Shown: in pieces, positions 15,476-26,206 of the stretch | Layout: every line of letters starts with the position of its first letter | Numbering within the stretch: the first letter of the stretch is position 1 | Assembly: GCA_002104905.1 (NCBI GenBank) | Contig: MCFE01000826.1 | Coordinates: 1 to 33,044 of the forward strand | DNA length: 33,044 nucleotides | Source: Basidiobolus meristosporus CBS 931.73 | Lineage: Eukaryota; Basidiobolomycota; Basidiobolomycetes; Basidiobolales; Basidiobolaceae | Reading direction: 5' to 3' | Program-made: the position numbers and the translations under genes | Notes under the pieces: generated by a model | Seen by the model: only the letters and a program-made list of their open reading frames with translations | What the model was told of the DNA's origin: nothing | Databases searched by the model: none

Positions 15476-17295
15476 AAACTTGTTCCATTGTACCATGCCA
15501 GGGTGCATGGCATGATCTGTTGGCTCTAAGAACAATTGGGTGCAATATTATAGCTACCAGTAGGCAGGATTGCTCTTTGACAATTACGCATCATGTGGGA
15601 CAATCTTGCAAAATATGGCACAATCTGACACAATGAGGCTGGCATGGATGATTGTTCCAACTTGAAATGTTTGCTTCATGTGCGCAAATGGATACTGCTA
15701 TTATGACAGGTAAAATCTGGTATTTGAAGATGTTTCTTTAATGTAAATGCAAATAAATGCATATGACACTATAAACTACACCAATACTTACCATTCTGGC
15801 TACCATCACTCCAATTGGATGGTATCTCAGTGGTTAAATGACCCAAAAGTATCCTGAAGCTGTCAGCCCCCAATTGGCTCTTTGACCAATACACAAGATA
15901 CCTAATTTGTCATCAAATATCCCATTTTGCTCATTGCGTAAGTAATTCCCTGATTCTAGTAATTGGACATGGTGTCATAGCTAGCACACAACCAATTGGA
16001 TAGGTGCAAAACAGATCAAATGGCTGCACAGGTGTTACAGATGATGTATATATATGCAGGGTTTTTTTATAAGGGTTCTGTCTCAAACATGAGACAACAC
16101 TGAAATTGCTTATATTTAAAATTCAGTGATCACTGATTTGCAATTTCATGATCTGGATTGCAAAAAAAAATGCGTTGATTGAATCATGTCAAATAATAGC
16201 AATTCAATGCAATTGCATCATCTTCTCCTGGGTTTTTTTCTGACAGGGATTGCTACTGAAACATTTGGTAGTGATTTCCTTTGCGCAGCTTGACTACTTT
16301 CTTGTTGACCATCCTCTTGGCTACTTGTGTATTTGTAGTCAGTACTTTCCTCCTAGTTGATAAGTGCAATGCTGCAGCTTGGCTGTGCTTAATTGCTCCC
16401 AATGATACTACTGAATTGGCCTGCAGTGCTATGTGCTGACATGTTCTCTTACTTGCCAAAGGCTCTGCTGGTGGAAGCACTTTATGTGGGTTGTCATCAG
16501 TCAGTTCACCAGAAGAAACTTGCTGATGGTCAGGTGTAATGGTATGCTGGTGCAATCTAGATGCTGTTGCTTGCGGTTTTTATTCTTCCTCTTAGAGCTC
16601 ACCTTCTGATTCCTCAAGGTACTCACTTACCCTCTGACTAATACTTCAAAACTGTTGCCTGGATGAGTCCTGTGTATATTGCGCTTGGAAGCCACTTGGC
16701 ACTACTAATATATCAAATAGTACATTAGTTGTTTGAGGCAATACTCATTCAAAATCACCATGGTTCCCAAAGTTGAGGAACAAATGGACACATCCAGCAT
16801 TTACTAAGCGCATTTCACCCATAATTGTTCCTGCATGGCTTCCTCATCAAATCCCCTCACTCTCTGCTCATTCTTGATTTCAATACTTGTCTTGTAATAT
16901 ATCTTCTTACATTCATCTGATGGCATCTTGATGTAGAACTCATACCACAGCTTTCTACTTAGGTTCTTCCATATCTGTTGACTCTCTGAGGTATACAATC
17001 TTGCTAGAGTGATGAGTAGTGCCAAATATCTGTAGGAAGGCCCATCATAGACACTTGGCCATACTAAGATCATTTGGCAGGAACTAAAATAGATCCAACA
17101 TTGATTTCTCTGGTCCAGACCATGCTTGTGAGCTGGGGGATGGGTTTGTCTGGGTTGTACTAAAGATGAGTTGAGACTTGGTATAGGGATCACAGTGACG
17201 GATCTGGATATCTATACAGTGGTGTATTGGCATCAACCTGGTGTTATATGAAATATATATGTAAACTAATGTGACTGTTGAGTTCTCCATATATT
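15476..17295 (-). mobile_element. truncated Harbinger-like element (second gene side only)
   Basis: It starts with a B-type end (AAACTTGTTCCATTGTACC after ATT), and holds subterminal repeats and the whole second gene on minus. It breaks off at ..CCATATATT (17295), before any transposase. Beyond 17296 the sequence belongs to the inverted second copy of element Z. The truncation and the Z junction therefore coincide, suggesting a deletion or ectopic recombination. Confidence 0.8.
16253..17193 (-). pseudogene. Harbinger second gene (truncated element copy)
   Basis: Frame IPSLNSSLVQPRQ starts at about 17193, but the ATG of H2 and H3 is GTG here. The N-terminal part runs to 16804. The region 16560-16800 carries the middle with stops, and 16555-16253 encodes the C-terminal HQHTITPDHQQVSSGELTDD..STRRK. 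Compared with H2 it lacks about 252 bp (84 codons, in frame) between RLHQHT and ITPDHQ. CpG sites seen in H2 are TpG or CpA here. Function unknown. Confidence 0.65.
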
Positions 17296-17475
17296 GTTGG
17301 GTACAGTAGTGACTAGTGAATGGCCAAATAATACTTGTGTGGTAAAACACTTGCCATGATCCATGTATTGCTTCCTATGCTGTCTGCATTCTTCATGGCT
17401 GAGAAGCTTGCTACAACACCCATATGGTCTTTTTTCTCTTTTCTTACAGTGTTGAGTCAAAGTAGTCTTGTCCAT
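17296..17475 (-). pseudogene. Tnp2-type transposase N-terminus (second Z copy)
   Basis: Reads MDKTTLTQHCKKREKRP, then CCSKLLSHEECRQHRKQY and DHGKC, aligning with 11290-11460. It ends at the junction with the truncated Harbinger copy after VTTVP. It is in opposite orientation to the first copy, so the two Z copies lie head to head. Confidence 0.65.
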
Positions 17476-17633
17476 GTGGCAAACAGTTTGATACTCAACA
17501 ACATATCAATCTTATATCACTTTTTTGTCAATACTAATGTAAATTTAAGACAATCTTTTATTTCAGACATTACACTTACATAAATGTAAGATTCAATGAT
17601 GACCAGAAGAACAGTTGGACAACAGCTTGCATT
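17476..17633 (+). pseudogene. divergent promoter and first codons of ORF B (second Z copy)
   Basis: Between the ORF A start (17475, minus) and an ATG near 17587 there are about 110 bp of AT-rich spacer. The plus strand then reads RRTVGQQLA, matching KRTVGQQLALTFS of the first copy, and is cut by H2 at 17634. The frame goes on at 21036 as LTFS. Confidence 0.6.
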
Positions 17634-17816
17634 AGACTTGTTCCGTTGGATAGTGCCACATAGTGCCAGCCTGTTTATAGTGCTGGATCAATCTGGCACT
17701 CTACGGCACTATCTGGCACTATAATTTCTACCATGATGCCAGTGGTATGATACAGTTACTGGTAATATTACTCAATCTTACTTATGTTGCTCAGAATAGT
17801 GCTTTCCTTGCTTTAT
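17634..17816 (-). repeat. H2 'A-type' terminal and subterminal region
   Basis: Terminal repeat plus at least five ATAGTGCC/GGCACTAT motifs between 17650 and 17722, in direct and inverted orientation. They probably form the transposase-binding array of this end. Confidence 0.7.
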
Positions 17817-18700
17817 TTACTCTTCATAATGCTCCAGACAGATTTCTCTCAGTGGATGTCTTCTTGTATGAACATACTGTGCATTAATAAGTATCTTAAC
17901 TATTTTACCTATTCTGCTGTTTTCACCTATATATGACCTTCCTCTGTATTTACCTGCCAATATGCTGAATCTCTTCAGATATCCAAATGTGTGCTCTACC
18001 CTTACTCTGAAATGATTAAATATCTCATTGTAGAGCTTCTGCTTCCTGCTAAGCACACCATTCCTTGGCTTTCTATAAGCTGTAATACATCCTAATCTCT
18101 GACAATCCTCTCCCATAGAGGCTAAGTCTGCCATATATTTCTCCCCTCTACTGAATTCAGGATGATTCTCTACCCAGAGTGCTTTGTCATGCCTACTTCC
18201 AGCAAATGGCCCACTAAACCAGATGATGTTACCCTCAATGTCAGACAGTGCTTGAAACTTCACACAGTGTGCCTTGTACTTGCCAGAATAAAAGTGCCTC
18301 TGCCCTCTAGAAGGTCTGTTAATCCTCACTGGGAAGGTATCCAAAATACTCCTTATATGGAACTTGTGCTAAACACTTGGGGATATGGAAGTCTATTGGA
18401 GCTTCTGAACCTAGTATTCCAAGCTTGCTCTAAGTCATTCATACCCTCTGCAAGGTGGTTCTCCATTGCTGTCAGCTGGGAATGAAAGCTTCTAGGACTT
18501 TAGTTGCCATGGATGGTGGGATCAAACCTTGTGGGGCAATAGTTCTAATAATAGCAGAGAAGCTTAACAAGGGATCTCCTTGAGTAGATTGGGGTTGATG
18601 GTCCACAGTACTTGGTATAGATCTCCTCCAGTGTGTCAAAAGGAAATCCAGTGGTAGTGATGGGATTGATGAGAAAAGACCATTCAGATGAGTAAGTCAT
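17817..18700 (-). pseudogene. PIF/Harbinger DDE transposase (H2), C-terminal 175 codons intact
   Basis: The start MTYSSEWSFLINPITTTGFP lies at 18700. The frame stops after LVKLLCYY at the same TAG as in H1, then needs the same frame change. From 18344 to 17817 it is open, with LDTFPVRI, HDKALW, MADLASMGED and RVRVEHTFGYLKRF giving D, D and E. It differs from H1 at only a handful of residues (YI to SM, KSF to RSY, QYA to QYV). The shared stop means either both copies descend from an already damaged element, or the 5' part contains an intron I cannot define. Confidence 0.88.
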
Positions 18701-19059
18701 ATTAAAGTTGATGGATGATTGTATGGAGGCAGTTTGAATCAATTTGGCGCAATCTGCGTTATTTATCTGATTTTTAACACATTATGGTTAAATCTCCATC
18801 AATTGCCATGTATCCCATCATTATGTCGCAAAAATCATCCGCAAACAATGCCTTGGTACTTTTATTGATGCTTTACTCATAGGTCTATAATCAAATAGGA
18901 AATCTGCAATTGATGTGATCTGATCCGTGTCAACGCAATCTAAGATGCATCATGCATAATATATGGAAAATTCAACAATTACATTAGTTTTCATATATAT
19001 TTTGTATAAGACCAGGTTGATGCCAATATACTGCTGTATAAGTATCCAAATCCGTTGCT
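18701..19059. promoter_or_regulatory. divergent intergenic region of H2
   Basis: 359 bp between the transposase (minus) and the second gene (plus). It has AT-rich runs (CATATATATTTTGTATAAG near 18993) and is conserved in H1 and H3. It presumably holds both promoters. Confidence 0.45.
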
Positions 19060-20292
19060 ATGGTCCCCATACCAAGCCTCAACTCATCTTTAGTACAACC
19101 CAGACAAAACCCATCCCCCAGCTCACAAGCGCGGTCCGGACCGGAAAAGTCTATGTTGGATCCGTTTGAGTTCTTGCCAAATGATTTTAGTATGGCCCAA
19201 GTGTCTATGATGAGCCTTCATACAGATATTTGGGCACTACTGATTAATCTAGCAGAACTAGATACCTCAGAGCGTTGACAAAGATGGAAGAATTTGAGTA
19301 GAAAGCTGTGGCATGAGTTCTACATCAAGATGCCAGCCAATGGATGTAAAAAGATATATAACAAGACAAGTATTGAAATCAAGAATGAGCTGAGAGTGAG
19401 GGGATTTGACGAAGAAGCCACGCGGGAACAATTTTGCGCGCAATTTGCACAGTACGGGCTGGACGCGTCTGTTTGTGCCTTAACTTTGGGAACCAAAGAG
19501 ATTTTGAATGAGTTTTTGCCTCAAATGACTAATGTACTTCGTGATATATTAGTAGAGCTAAGTGGCTTCCAAGAGCAATATACACAGGACTCATCCAGGC
19601 AACAGCTCCAAAGTATCAGACAGAGGGTAAGTGAATACCTTGAGGAATCGGATGGTGAGCTTCAGGAGGAAGAATACAGACCGCAAGCAACATCGTCCAG
19701 ATTGCGCTAGCACACCTTGCTGGATTCCCTACCATCTCTTGCAACCACAGTGTGCCGGCGCACATCAGTCCTGACCACACCAACACCCTTTAACAGAACG
19801 CCCCGCGTCGAGTCAATGCACGCGCTTCAGAGCAAAACTACAAGAACTCACCAAACTGCTCATTTAGACACGAGTCCATTGGAGCGGACCAAGTCACGAC
19901 AGCATGCGGCATCACATTGAACTCAGCCAAGGGTCATCTCAACGCGTCAAGGCGTGCCTGCATGTGCCGTTTTGCCTGACCATCAGCGAGTTACTTCTGG
20001 TGAACTGACTGATGATGACCAACATGAAGTGCCTCAACCACCGGAGCCCTTGGCAAGTAAAAGAACGCATCAGCACGTGGCACTACAGGCCAGTTCAGTT
20101 GGTTCAGTTGGAGCAATTCAGCGCAGCCAAGCTGCAGCATCACACTCATCAACTAGGAGGCAAAATACTGACTACAAATACACAAGTAGCCAAGATGATA
20201 GTCAGCCAGGAAGTAGTATAGGTGTGCAAAGTGAGTCACTACCAAATGCTTCAGTAGTAATCCCTGTGAGAAAAAAACCCAGGAGAAGATGA
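19060..20292 (+). pseudogene. Harbinger second gene (H2), about 410 codons with three nonsense codons
   Basis: One continuous frame from ATG at 19060 (MVPIPSLNSSLVQPRQN) to TGA at 20290-20292 (RKKPRRR). It is interrupted by TGA at 19276-19278, TAG at 19708-19710 and TGA at 19918-19920; the TAG is CAG in the copy at 16253. The N-terminal third has MLDPFEFLPNDFSMAQVSMM and LSRKLWHEFYIKMP. The middle has a Gln/Glu-rich stretch (RQQLQSIRQRVSEYLEESDG). The C-terminus is basic and could act in nuclear import. Four copies in the window conserve the order. Its place beside a DDE_4 transposase suggests the DNA-binding partner role known for Harbinger second genes, but I see no Myb/SANT motif. Confidence 0.7.
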
Positions 20293-21035
20293 TGCATTTG
20301 CTTTGAATTGCTCACATTTGTAATGATCCCAACAACCCTTTTTTTTTGCGATCCAAACCAAGCCATTGCAAATCAGTGATCATCAAATTTTTGATATAAG
20401 TAATATCAAGGTCGTCTCACATTTGAGACAGAACCCCTATAAATAAACACCCTGCATATATATACGTCATCTGTAATACCAGTACAGCTATTGGATCTGT
20501 TTTGCACCTACACAATTGCTTGCGTGCCAGCTATGACACCTTGTCCAATCACTAGGATCAGGGATTTACTTGCTCAATGGGCAAAATGGGATATTTGATG
20601 GCAAATCAGGTAGCTTTTTCAGTAGTCAATGAGCCAATTGGGGGCTGCCAGCTTCAGGATACTTTTGGACCAATTAACCACTGAGATACCATCCAATTGG
20701 AGTGAGGGTAACCAAAATGGTAAGTATCAGTATAGTTTATAGTGTGATACACATTTATTTCCATTTACATTAAAGAAACATATCCAAATACCGGATTTTA
20801 CCTGCCATTATAGCGGTATCCAATCGCGCATGTGACGCAAACATTACAAGTTGGCGCAATCATCTGCGCCAACCTCATTGTGTCAGATTATGCCATAGTG
20901 TGCAAGATTGTCCCGCATAGTGCAAAATTGTCCAAGAACAATCCTGCCTTCTGGTAGCTATAATATCGCGCCCAATTGTTCTTTCCAACCACAGATCGCA
21001 CCGCACGCCCTGGCACGGTACAATGGAACAAGTCT
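20293..21035 (-). repeat. H2 'B-type' long subterminal region
   Basis: Non-coding 743 bp between the second gene and the terminal repeat. GCACAAT/GCGCAAT-like motifs cluster at 20840-20940, and the outermost 280 bp match the left end of H1. The same long non-coding arm occurs at 15476-16250 and 22998-23737. Confidence 0.6.
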
Positions 21036-22702
21036 ATTGACATTCAGTGCAATGTGCAGGGCTATAACCCTAAGAAATTGTGTGGACTGTGTGTCCACTG
21101 AAGCTATTAATGCAGACTCCTCAGGCTCTCAGACAAGTAGGTAATTGGGAATATCTGCTAAGCCACATGCTGACCTTGGTACTGAGGCAGATAAGAGTGT
21201 TGCAAAAGCAGTACTTTTGGTTGAAGACCAGCAAGTAGCTGCCATAACATTACCACCACCTGTATTAGCAAGTATGCTGTCTGCTCATACCAAAGCATTA
21301 ACAAGGCAATTAGGTACAATGGCTGATAGAATAGATGCAGGGCCCAGAGAAATCAGGAAACAGTTAGGAAACAGAATGAGTGGGTATATACTGTAGAGCA
21401 ATCAATGTTGCAGTTAAAGAAAGCTATATCTTTGCTGCAAAGAAGGAACTAAAGTAGCTCAATGTCACAGTTAGGAGTTGAGCCATATCCTGATATAAAA
21501 GCAGAGGAACACCACACAGTCTTTGAAGCACAACAACAGGGTGCAAAGATAAAGCACATAGAACTACCTATCACAGCATGGGAGGGAGAAAATGTAGTAT
21601 TTATAACAGAGCCAAAAAACCAAAAGACACTGAAGATCTGTGAGGCAGTTGAGTGCAATGTTGAAGAGCAAGCTGGTATTCAAGGGCTCTCAGAAGTCTA
21701 GCATACCATGGGACCATCATGAACTCAAGGCCAAGCAGAATGCACTTGACTTGCTCTATGAGCATTATCCTGGATTCAAACAAGCAAATGGCTTTTAGGC
21801 CTGCATTGGTATGCTAAGAACGTATCTCAAGAATGGCAGAAGCTCTCAAAGGCAGAAGAACAAGGGTAAATGGCTAAGAACTGATAGCTTCCTCCAGAGC
21901 CCATTGCAATCCAGGCCAAAAGCTTGAAACAAGCGTCAAGGACACATCAGGTAGCTGGAAGAGTACCAATAAGGGAAAAGCAGACAGACATGGATGCAGC
22001 AGCCAAGCATTTATCAAAGAAAAAGCATAGTTCCATTCAAGAAGCACATAGCCAAAGTAGCAGTGAGGGACTGGGTAGTGATAAAAAGCAGTGGATTCCT
22101 CAGTAGCCTGTTGCAACTAGGGCTGAAAGAATGAACCAAGTTACAGAAAAATGTCAGGTTACTGAAGAGTGCTGGTAACAAACAAGAAGGCAGAAGCAGA
22201 TGCACTAATGCAGCATTTGATCAGAAGAAAATGTAAAATAATACAAGAAGCTCTTACAGAAAGTAGCAGTGAAAGACCTAGCAGTAACAATAAACAAGGT
22301 ACAGGGAGAAGTAATTACCCAAACCTTAGGCAGGGAAGTGTAAGAATAAAGCTGCAGTTCTTGCTAATTAACTCCATAAGGCTAGAACAGCCTGAATCCC
22401 ATCATAGCGCAGAAGAATTACCAGCAAGACAAATGTTGCTTTCTCTAGAGTTGGAAGTGCAGCCTGTTGAGCCGCACTCTAGTGAGGTAGATAATTTTGC
22501 AGAGAATGTCACTTTTTCTACCACAGCCTCTATGTCCACCATTCTAGACAGAGTGGAGATCCCACTGATAGACAAAGCAAAAACATCAATAACCCAAAAG
22601 ACTATTGCAATGCCTATATTAGACCCTATGAAAAATAATTTGGTCCCACAGGTGGATCCAATCCAGATCAGCCATCAGGATCCCATTTGGAGACCATCAT
22701 AA
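21036..22702 (+). pseudogene. element Z ORF B (second copy), broken
   Basis: It continues the frame interrupted by H2: LTFS, then NADSSGSQTSR followed by TAA (21142-21144, CAA in the first copy). Next come LPPPVLASMLSAHTKAL (about 21245-21290), TEPKNQKTLKICEAVEC (21605-21650), SSSERPSSNNKQGTG and NYPNLRQGSV (22260-22340), and ILDRVEIPLIDKAKTS (22540-22590). The order is the same as the minus-strand pieces at 11043-3536, but several frameshifts and stops intervene. It extends to about 22702 in a frame ending IWRPS. Two copies with conserved protein blocks support a real ancestral gene of about 630 residues. Function unknown. Confidence 0.6.
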
Positions 22703-22997
22703 TACCAGCAGCTTGGAATTAGTGACCCTCTTAAAAATCTTATAACAGGATCCCAATAGCATTTAGCTAATTTATTGCCAAATGATGTCTAAAAACTATA
22801 CAGGGTTTGATTGGTGCTGTAGCAATAATTGCATGGCATTGTTATGGTTGTAATGCACTGTATAACCATTTTAAATACATCTAACTGGCCAGTACATCCT
22901 GTTGCCTTATATGGCAAAAGTCTCAAAGGTGTATTGACCAAATCATTACGGGTTTCTAATGGCTTTATGACAGCAGTTTTGTGGTCTACAGCTTATT
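22630..22997 (-). repeat. Z-derived block S, inverted copy
   Basis: Landmarks GGTGGATCCAATC and ATACCAGCAGCTTGGAA, ending GTGGTCTACAGCT, match the reverse complement of 29280-29600 and 30701-31075. This block abuts ORF B here and the R block elsewhere, so it lies near an end of element Z. Confidence 0.65.
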
Positions 22998-23737
22998 AGA
23001 CTTGTTCCACTGTACTGTGCCAGGGGTGTGGTGCAATTTGTGGTCTCTAAGAGCAATCATGCATAATATTATAGCTACCAGTAGGCAGGATTATTCTTGG
23101 ACAATTTTGCACCATGTGGGACAATTGTGCACACAATGGCATAATCTGACACCATGAGATTGGCATGGATGATTGTGCCAACTTGTAATGTTTGCATCAT
23201 GTGCACAATTGAATACAACTATTATAGTAGGTAAAATCCAGCATTTGGATATTTTTCTTTAATGTAAATGGAAATAAACGCATAGAACACTGTAAATTAT
23301 ACTGGTACTTGCCATTTTGGTTGCCATCACTCCAATTGGATGGCATCTCAGCGGTTAATTGGTCCAAAAGTAACCTGAAGCTGTTAGCCTTCAATTAGCT
23401 CTTTGACCAATACACAAGCTACCTGATTTGTCATCAAATATCCATTTTGCCCATTGAGCAAGTAAATCCCTGATCCTAGTGATTGGACAAGGTGTCATAG
23501 CTAGCATGCAACCAGTCAAATGGGTGCAAAATGGATCAAATGGCCGCACTGGTGTAGCAGATGATGTACATATATGCAGGGTGTTTATTTACAGAGGCTC
23601 TGTCTCAAATGTGAAACAACCTTGCTATTGCCTATATCAGAAATTAAATGATCACTTATTTGCAATGATATGATTTGGATTGCAAAAAAAATGCATTTTA
23701 TGGATCATGACAAATAATAGCGGTTCAACAAAGTAAA

Positions 23738-24967
23738 TCATCTTCACCTGGGTTTCTATCTCATAGGGATTACTACTGAAGCATTTGGTGGTGATTTAAT
23801 TTGCACACCTAGACTACCTCCTTGTTAACTATCCTTTTGGCCACCTGTGTATTTGTAGTAAGTGTTTTGCCATCTAGTTGATGAGTGCAATGTTGCGGCT
23901 TGGCTGTACTTAGTTGCTCCAGATGATGCTACTGAACTGGCCTGCAGTGCTATGTGCTGATATGTTCTTTTACTTGCTAAAGGCTCTGGTGATGGAGGAA
24001 CTTTATGTGGGTCATCATCAGTTGGTTCACCAGAAGAAACTTACTGATGGTCAGGTGTAATGACATGTACAGGAGCAACTTTATGCGCTGGTAGGGCCCT
24101 TGGCAGAGCTTAATGTAATGCTGCTTGTGGACACAACTTGGCCTGCTACAATGGACTTGTGTCTAAGCAAGCAGTTTGGCAAATCCAGGTGGCTTTGCTC
24201 TGAAGCACACACATTGACTCAATGCAGGGTGCTCTTGATAAGGGTGTTAGCATAGCTTGGACTGATGTGTGCCAGCATGCTGAAGTTGCAGGGGATGGTA
24301 AGGATCCAGCAAGGTGTGCTGGCACAGTCTAGATGCTGTTGCTTGCAGTTTGTATTCTTTCACTTGAAGCTCACCTTCTGATTCCTCAGGGTATTCACTT
24401 ACCCTTTCTCTGATACTTTGGAACTGTTGCCTGGATGAGTCCTGTACATATTACTCTTTGAAGCCACTTAGCTCTACTAATATATCACATAGTACATTAG
24501 TCATTTGAGGCAATACTCATTCAAAATCTCTATGTTTCCCAAAGTTGAGGCACAAATGGATGTGACTGGCCTGTACTGTGCAAATTGCACCCATAATTGT
24601 TCCCACATGGCTTCCCTATTAAATCCCCTCACTCTTGATCATTCTTGATTTCAATACTTGTCTTGTAATATATCTTCTTACATTCATCTGCTGGCATCTT
24701 GACATAGGACCCATGCCAAAGTTTTCTACACAGGTTCTTGACATCTCTGTTGACCCTCTGAGGTATACAGTTTTGCTAGATTGATGAGTAGTGCCCAAAT
24801 ATCTGTATGAAGGCTAATCATAGACACCTAGCCATACTAAAATCATTTAGCAGGAACTCAAACAGATCCAACATTGATTTCTCTGGTCTGGAATGTGCTT
24901 GTGAGCTGGGGGATGTGTTTTGTCTGGGTTGTACTAAAGATGAGTTGAGACTTGGTATAGGGATCAT
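23738..24967 (-). pseudogene. Harbinger second gene (H3), heavily mutated
   Basis: Starts MIPIPSLNSSLVQPRQN at 24967 and ends at the TGA equivalent to that of H2 near 23738. Intermediate blocks (SMLDLFEFLLNDFS, the GELTDD-type region near 24010-24040) align with H2, including the 252-bp part missing at 16253-17193. Many CpG dinucleotides of H2 (19415-19470) are TpG or CpA here. Stops and frameshifts throughout. 22998-23737 is the non-coding B-type arm. Confidence 0.6.
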
Positions 24968-25324
24968 AGTGACAGATATGAAGACCTATACAGTAGTGTA
25001 CTAGCATCAAGCTGTTCTTATATAAATATATATGAAGACTAATGTGATTGTTCAGTTTTCCATATATTATGCGTGATGCATCTTAAATTGCATTGACACA
25101 GATTGGATCCCATCAATTGCAGATTTCCTGTCTGATTATAGACTTGTACATAAAGCATCAATAAATATACCAAGTCATTGTTTAAAGATGATTTTTGCAA
25201 TATAATGATGGGAATCATGGCAATTGATGGAGATTTAATCATCATGCATGGAAAATTTGATAAATAAAGCTGATTGCACCAAGTCAGTTTAACTCACCTC
25301 AGCCTGATCACCTACCCATTTAAT

Positions 25325-26206
25325 ATAACTTACTCATCTGAATGATCATTTCTCATCAATCCCATCACTACCACTGGATTTCCTTTTGACACATTACAGG
25401 AGATCTATACCAAGTACCATGGACCATCTACCCCAATCTACTCAAGGGATCCCTTGTTAAGCTTCTCTCCTATTACAAGAACTATTGCCCCACAAGATTT
25501 CATCTCACCATTCATGGCAACAAAGTCCTAGAAGTATTATTCCCAGCTGACAGCAATGGAGAACCTCCTTGCAGAGGGTGTGATTGACTTAGGACCAGCT
25601 TGGAATACTAGGCTTGGAAGCTCCAATAGGCTTCCCTATCCCAGAGTGTCCAGCAACAGGTTCCATATAAGGAGTATATTGGATACCATCCTAGTCAGGA
25701 GTAGCAGACATTCTAGAGGGCAGAGGCACTTTTATTCTGGCTAGTACAAGGCACACTGTGTGAAGCTTCAGGCACTGTCTTACATTAAGGATATCATTGT
25801 CTGGTCTAGCGGGCCATTTGCTGGAAGTTGGCATGACAAAGCACTCTGGGTAGAGAATCATCCAGAATTCAGTAGAGGGGAGAAATGTATGGAAGACTTA
25901 GCTCATATAAGTGAGGATTCTCAGAGATTAGGATGTATTACAACATATAGGAAGCCAAGGAATGGTGCGCTTAGCAGGAAGCAGAAGCTCTACAATGAGA
26001 CATTTAATCTTTTCAGAGCAATGGTAGAGCATACATTTGGATATCTGAAGAGATTTAGCATATTGGCTGGTAAATACAGAGGAAAGCCATATATAGGAGA
26101 AAACAGCTGAATAGGTAAAATAGTCAAGATACCTATTAATGTACAGAATACCCATACAAAAAGACATCCACTGAGAGAAATGTGTTTGGAGCATTATGAA
26201 GAGTAA
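25325..26206 (+). pseudogene. PIF/Harbinger DDE transposase (H3), broken
   Basis: The start codon is ATA where H2 has ATG. A frame at 25556-25744 (MENLLAEGVIDLGPAWNTRL..SILDTI) leads into the first Asp but stops at YSG-stop-YK. The frame 25760-26110 has WSSGPFAGSWHDKALW, the second Asp in MEDLAHISED, and Glu in RAMVEHTFGYLKRF, then a TGA. It ends at the same EHYEE-stop as H1 and H2. It carries AAG (Lys) where H1 and H2 have the shared TAG, so the amber in H1 and H2 is a later change. Confidence 0.82.

Larger units (their letters stand above)
17634..21035 (-). mobile_element. complete Harbinger-like element H2 (3402 bp), inserted in ORF B of the second Z copy
   Basis: The left end is AGACTTGTTCCGTTGGATAG (A type) and the right end is the reverse complement of AGACTTGTTCCATTGTACCG (B type). 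ATT is duplicated at 17631-17633 and 21036-21038. The empty site can be read in the first Z copy near 10975 (CAGCTTGCTTTGACATTCAG, reverse complement). It carries a minus-strand transposase and a plus-strand second gene. It keeps the most CpG sites of all copies here, so it is probably the youngest. Confidence 0.92.

Noticed and set aside
18961-19280. An intron in the Harbinger second gene removing the TGA at 19276
   Set aside because: The aligned copies at 12511-12876 and 16804-17193 read through this point with Gln codons and no intron, so the TGA is a mutation.
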